In this document: in pieces, positions 14,121-14,215 of the stretch
Position numbering within the stretch: the stretch's first letter is position 1
Layout: the number at the start of each line of letters is the position of its first letter
Assembly (NCBI GenBank): GCA_031258475.1
Contig: JAIRMS010000078.1
Coordinates: 1-14,215, forward strand
DNA: 14,215 bases
Reading direction: 5' to 3'
Source: Holosporaceae bacterium
GTDB lineage: Bacteria > Pseudomonadota > Alphaproteobacteria > UBA3830
Program-made: the position numbers and the translations under genes
The notes under the pieces: generated by a model
Told to the model about the DNA's origin: nothing
The model's input: the letters and a program-made list of their open reading frames with translations, nothing else
The model's database searches: none

Positions 14121-14215
14121 TTTTCAACCAAAGCATGATGCATCTGATTTGAACAGCAGCAATGAATGATTTGACATTTTTTGCATATCTTGTGGCGATA
14201 CCTCTCCAGTCTTTC
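14113..14215 (-). CDS. IS5-family transposase, C-terminal fragment (cut by window edge)
   Basis: Read from the right edge on the minus strand, the frame starting at 14214 gives KDWRGIATRYAKNVKSFIA and then AVQIRCIMLWLKIS before TGA at 14115-14113. The pattern (K/R)(D/R)WR.IATRYAKN..SF.AAV.IRCI..W is the well-known C-terminus of IS5/IS427-group DDE transposases. Only 33 residues are visible. No start or DDE residue can be seen, so whether the copy is active is unknown. A plus-strand frame starting at 14162 overlaps it but is not supported. Confidence 0.8.
   Translation of the reverse strand, partial: KDWRGIATRYAKNVKSFIAAVQIRCIMLWLKIS

Larger units (their letters stand above)
14103..14215 (-). 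mobile_element. IS5-family insertion sequence, downstream end (partial, runs off right edge)
   Basis: The element starts at 14103 with GGCTCTGTCGTCATGAGA, next to TA (14101-14102), a probable target duplication within CTAG. It continues past the right edge. The transposase C-terminus at 14113-14215 is on the minus strand, so this copy has the same orientation as the one at the left edge. Its stop codon overlaps the terminal repeat, a compact arrangement common in IS5 elements. Confidence 0.75.

Noticed and set aside
14162..14215. Plus-strand start of another T6SS gene (MNDLTFFAYLV...)
   Set aside because: The opposite strand encodes a recognisable IS5 transposase C-terminus across the same bases with a matching terminal repeat, and the plus-strand start has no ribosome site.
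1..14215. Composite transposon carrying the whole window between two IS copies
   Set aside because: The interior holds core genes (xseA, priA, a tRNA) and the copies' ends abut their own TA sites, which fits independent insertions or a contig broken at repeats better than a 14 kb transposon. A composite element cannot be excluded without flanking sequence.

Overview
The window looks like the chromosome of an AT-leaning, intracellular Gram-negative bacterium. An alphaproteobacterial protist or arthropod symbiont (Rickettsiales or Holosporales type) is my best guess. The evidence is a Tlc-type nucleotide transporter (a family of energy parasites), a lipid A aminoarabinose (Ara4N) cluster, type VI secretion (T6SS) sheath and tube genes, IS5-family elements and short dispersed repeats. 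Chlamydiae and Dependentiae also carry such transporters, so the lineage is inference.

Layout. (1) Positions 1-115 are the upstream end of an IS5-family insertion sequence whose transposase runs off the left edge. It has cut a small secreted-protein gene (84-281) that has a near-consensus promoter. (2) xseA (exonuclease VII large subunit) lies on the minus strand at 362-1663. (3) A minus-strand Ara4N operon spans 7127 to 1903, in transcription order arnT, one arnE/F-like flippase subunit, arnB, arnC, and an ArnA that is only the C-terminal decarboxylase domain. The genes are tightly packed or overlapping. A tRNA-Gly(CCC) gene with its own promoter lies 27 bases upstream of arnT. (4) A 349-base gap holds an inverted pair of dispersed repeats. 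(5) The nucleotide transporter gene is on the minus strand with a clear promoter. (6) priA is divergent on the plus strand. (7) A 684-residue plus-strand gene is an in-frame fusion of the T6SS sheath proteins TssB and TssC, followed by a probable Hcp tube gene and a stem-loop. (8) From 14103 to the right edge is the downstream end of another IS5-family element in the same orientation as the left one.

The arn genes would make UDP-Ara4N, load it on undecaprenyl phosphate, flip it and attach it to lipid A. The formyltransferase and deformylase steps of the enterobacterial pathway are both absent here. The sheath fusion and tube protein form the contractile core of a T6SS whose baseplate and membrane genes are not in the window. 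The most notable observations are the TssB-TssC fusion and the formylation-free arn cluster. Both window edges fall inside related IS copies, as would happen if the window were a contig broken at repeats.
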